A stretch of 64,000 nt of DNA, taken from assembly GCA_934316545.1 (NCBI GenBank), contig CAKRDT010000006.1:1-64000 (forward strand), given 5' to 3'. The first letter of the stretch is position 1; every line of letters begins with the position of its first letter. The notes beneath the pieces were generated by a model. That model had not been told where the DNA came from. It made no database searches and saw only the letters and a list, made by a program, of their open reading frames with translations. The position numbers were made by a program, and so were the translations under genes. Below, piece by piece: positions 63,126 through 64,000 of the stretch. The stretch comes from an uncultured Agathobacter sp. GTDB taxonomy: Bacteria; Bacillota; Clostridia; Lachnospirales; Lachnospiraceae.

Positions 63126-64000
63126 GGGTAATCAAAGTTTAGTGGGGGCATCTTTTAGTAGGGTCTATAAGTAGGGAGAATCCGTAGGGGCATTTAGTAG
63201 GGTCTCCACACATATTAAAACAGGGCAGGAAATCTCTCGATTTCTTGCCCTTCTTCGTCTCTTTTCGTATGATAATTCTGCAACGAAATTCTTTTGAAAG
63301 GAGACATATGAATAGTATCACAGAATTATTAAACTTGGAAGATGCCGACATCTTCATTTCCAACATCTCGATTAATGGCACAAAGAAAATCTTAACTCTT
63401 GAAACTAAACCAATTCGCCATTTCTGTCCTGTTTGTGGCTTTAAGATGTATTCACGCGGCATCAAAATCCGGACCATCAACCATCCCGTGCTTCAGGATG
63501 GTTATGAGCTAGTTTTAAAACTAAAGCAACGCCGTTGGCGCTGTACAAACACACCTTGTTCTTACACAATCAATGAATCTTTTAACTTTGTAGATAAACG
63601 AAAACGCAATACAAATGCGACTGATATGCTGATTATTCATGCATTTCGCGACTTATCCGTCTCTGCATCCAGCATTGCTTCCAAATACAAAGTTTCTGAC
63701 ACCTATGTTCTAGACACTTTTGACCGCTATGTAAAAATGGATCGGCTTCCTCTCTCTGACATCATTTCAGTAGATGAGGTCTGTCTCGATCTTGATCCGA
63801 ACTGTCTCTACGCGTTGGTCATTCAGGACTTTTATACCGGTAATCCAATTGATTTATTGAGCAGCCGTAGAACAAATGACACCGAACCTTATTTTATGTC
63901 CATCCCACTCGAAGAACGCTCACAAGTAAAGTATCTAATTTCCGATATGTATAATCCCTACATCAACTGGGTTAACAGATACTTTCCAAACGCTGTTTCT
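63126..64000 (+). mobile_element. ISL3-family insertion sequence, copy 2 (cut by window edge)
   Basis: The left terminal repeat begins at 63126 (GGGTAATCAAAG). Over the visible 875 bases it differs from copy 1 at one noticed position (about 63152, C to T) upstream of the transposase. The flank before it reads GCAAAATC, similar to the GCAAATA target of copy 1. The right end is outside the window. Confidence 0.92.
63308..64000 (+). CDS. ISL3-family transposase, 5' part
   Basis: The first 231 codons of a protein that looks identical to the transposase at 7916-9322, with the same GAAAGGAG site, zinc-binding CPVCG and first catalytic Asp (ISVDEVCLD). The rest lies beyond the window. Confidence 0.93.
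   Translation, partial: MNSITELLNLEDADIFISNISINGTKKILTLETKPIRHFCPVCGFKMYSRGIKIRTINHPVLQDGYELVLKLKQRRWRCTNTPCSYTINESFNFVDKRKRNTNATDMLIIHAFRDLSVSASSIASKYKVSDTYVLDTFDRYVKMDRLPLSDIISVDEVCLDLDPNCLYALVIQDFYTGNPIDLLSSRRTNDTEPYFMSIPLEERSQVKYLISDMYNPYINWVNRYFPNAVS

Noticed and set aside
1..64000. rRNA or tRNA genes
   Set aside because: No rRNA-like block or convincing tRNA cloverleaf was noticed; a covariance-model scan would be needed to exclude a tRNA fully.

Overview
The window looks like a chromosomal segment of a low-GC Gram-positive anaerobe of the class Clostridia, most likely a gut or rumen Lachnospiraceae. The reasons are strong AGGAGG-type ribosome binding sites, several TTG/GTG starts, an ECF-transporter S component, a clostridial-type Agr system, and ISL3, IS1595, IS1182 and IS200 type elements. 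I cannot name the species from sequence alone. Most genes are on the minus strand.

Layout. 0-5.5 kb: an ECF S component, a secreted protein, a broken IS200 element, and a complete Agr peptide quorum-sensing locus (agrA-agrC, then agrB-agrD from its own promoter; the 45-codon agrD overlaps agrB). 5.8-16.6 kb: a very cysteine-rich repeat protein, a full ISL3 element inserted in the loop of a terminator hairpin, two IS1595-type transposases with an Mrr-like nuclease gene between them, and several secreted proteins, two of which have their signal peptides broken by a single mutation. 16.7-43 kb: an accessory, defence-like region interleaved with surface-polysaccharide genes. It holds a membrane protein + two ComEC-like metallo-beta-lactamase-fold proteins; a membrane protein + SIR2 + HerA ATPase; a SMEK-NACHT ATPase + a 1.1 kaa partner; a HATPase/STAS-like/membrane trio; and an AAA ATPase + TOPRIM-like pair. 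Among these sit a Wzz-like protein, an HTH-nucleotide sugar dehydrogenase fusion and a UDP-glucuronate epimerase. 42.8-46.8 kb: a graveyard of IS66, IS4/IS1634-like and IS1182 relics with palindromic repeats. 46.8-62.8 kb: a long minus-strand capsule/exopolysaccharide operon with dTDP-sugar genes, aminotransferases, glycosyltransferases, flippase, polymerase and a PglC/PglD/PglA/PglE-like set. From 63.1 kb a second, nearly identical ISL3 copy runs off the window edge.

How it fits together. The main observation is a shared promoter architecture: two direct repeats 20 bp apart, followed exactly 28 nt later by a good -10 hexamer. It occurs three times: before agrBD, before the membrane/MBL/MBL operon, and before the membrane/SIR2/HerA operon. 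Since AgrA is a LytTR regulator and such regulators bind direct repeats about two helical turns apart, the simplest reading is that the Agr peptide circuit activates itself and two defence-like operons, i.e. population-density control of anti-phage functions. This is inference from sequence. The capsule locus appears to make a surface glycan using dTDP-linked and UDP-linked amino sugars plus UDP-uronic acids; several of its genes are decayed (capA, a second rfbA, an acetyltransferase, an acyltransferase), so the structure has probably changed recently.
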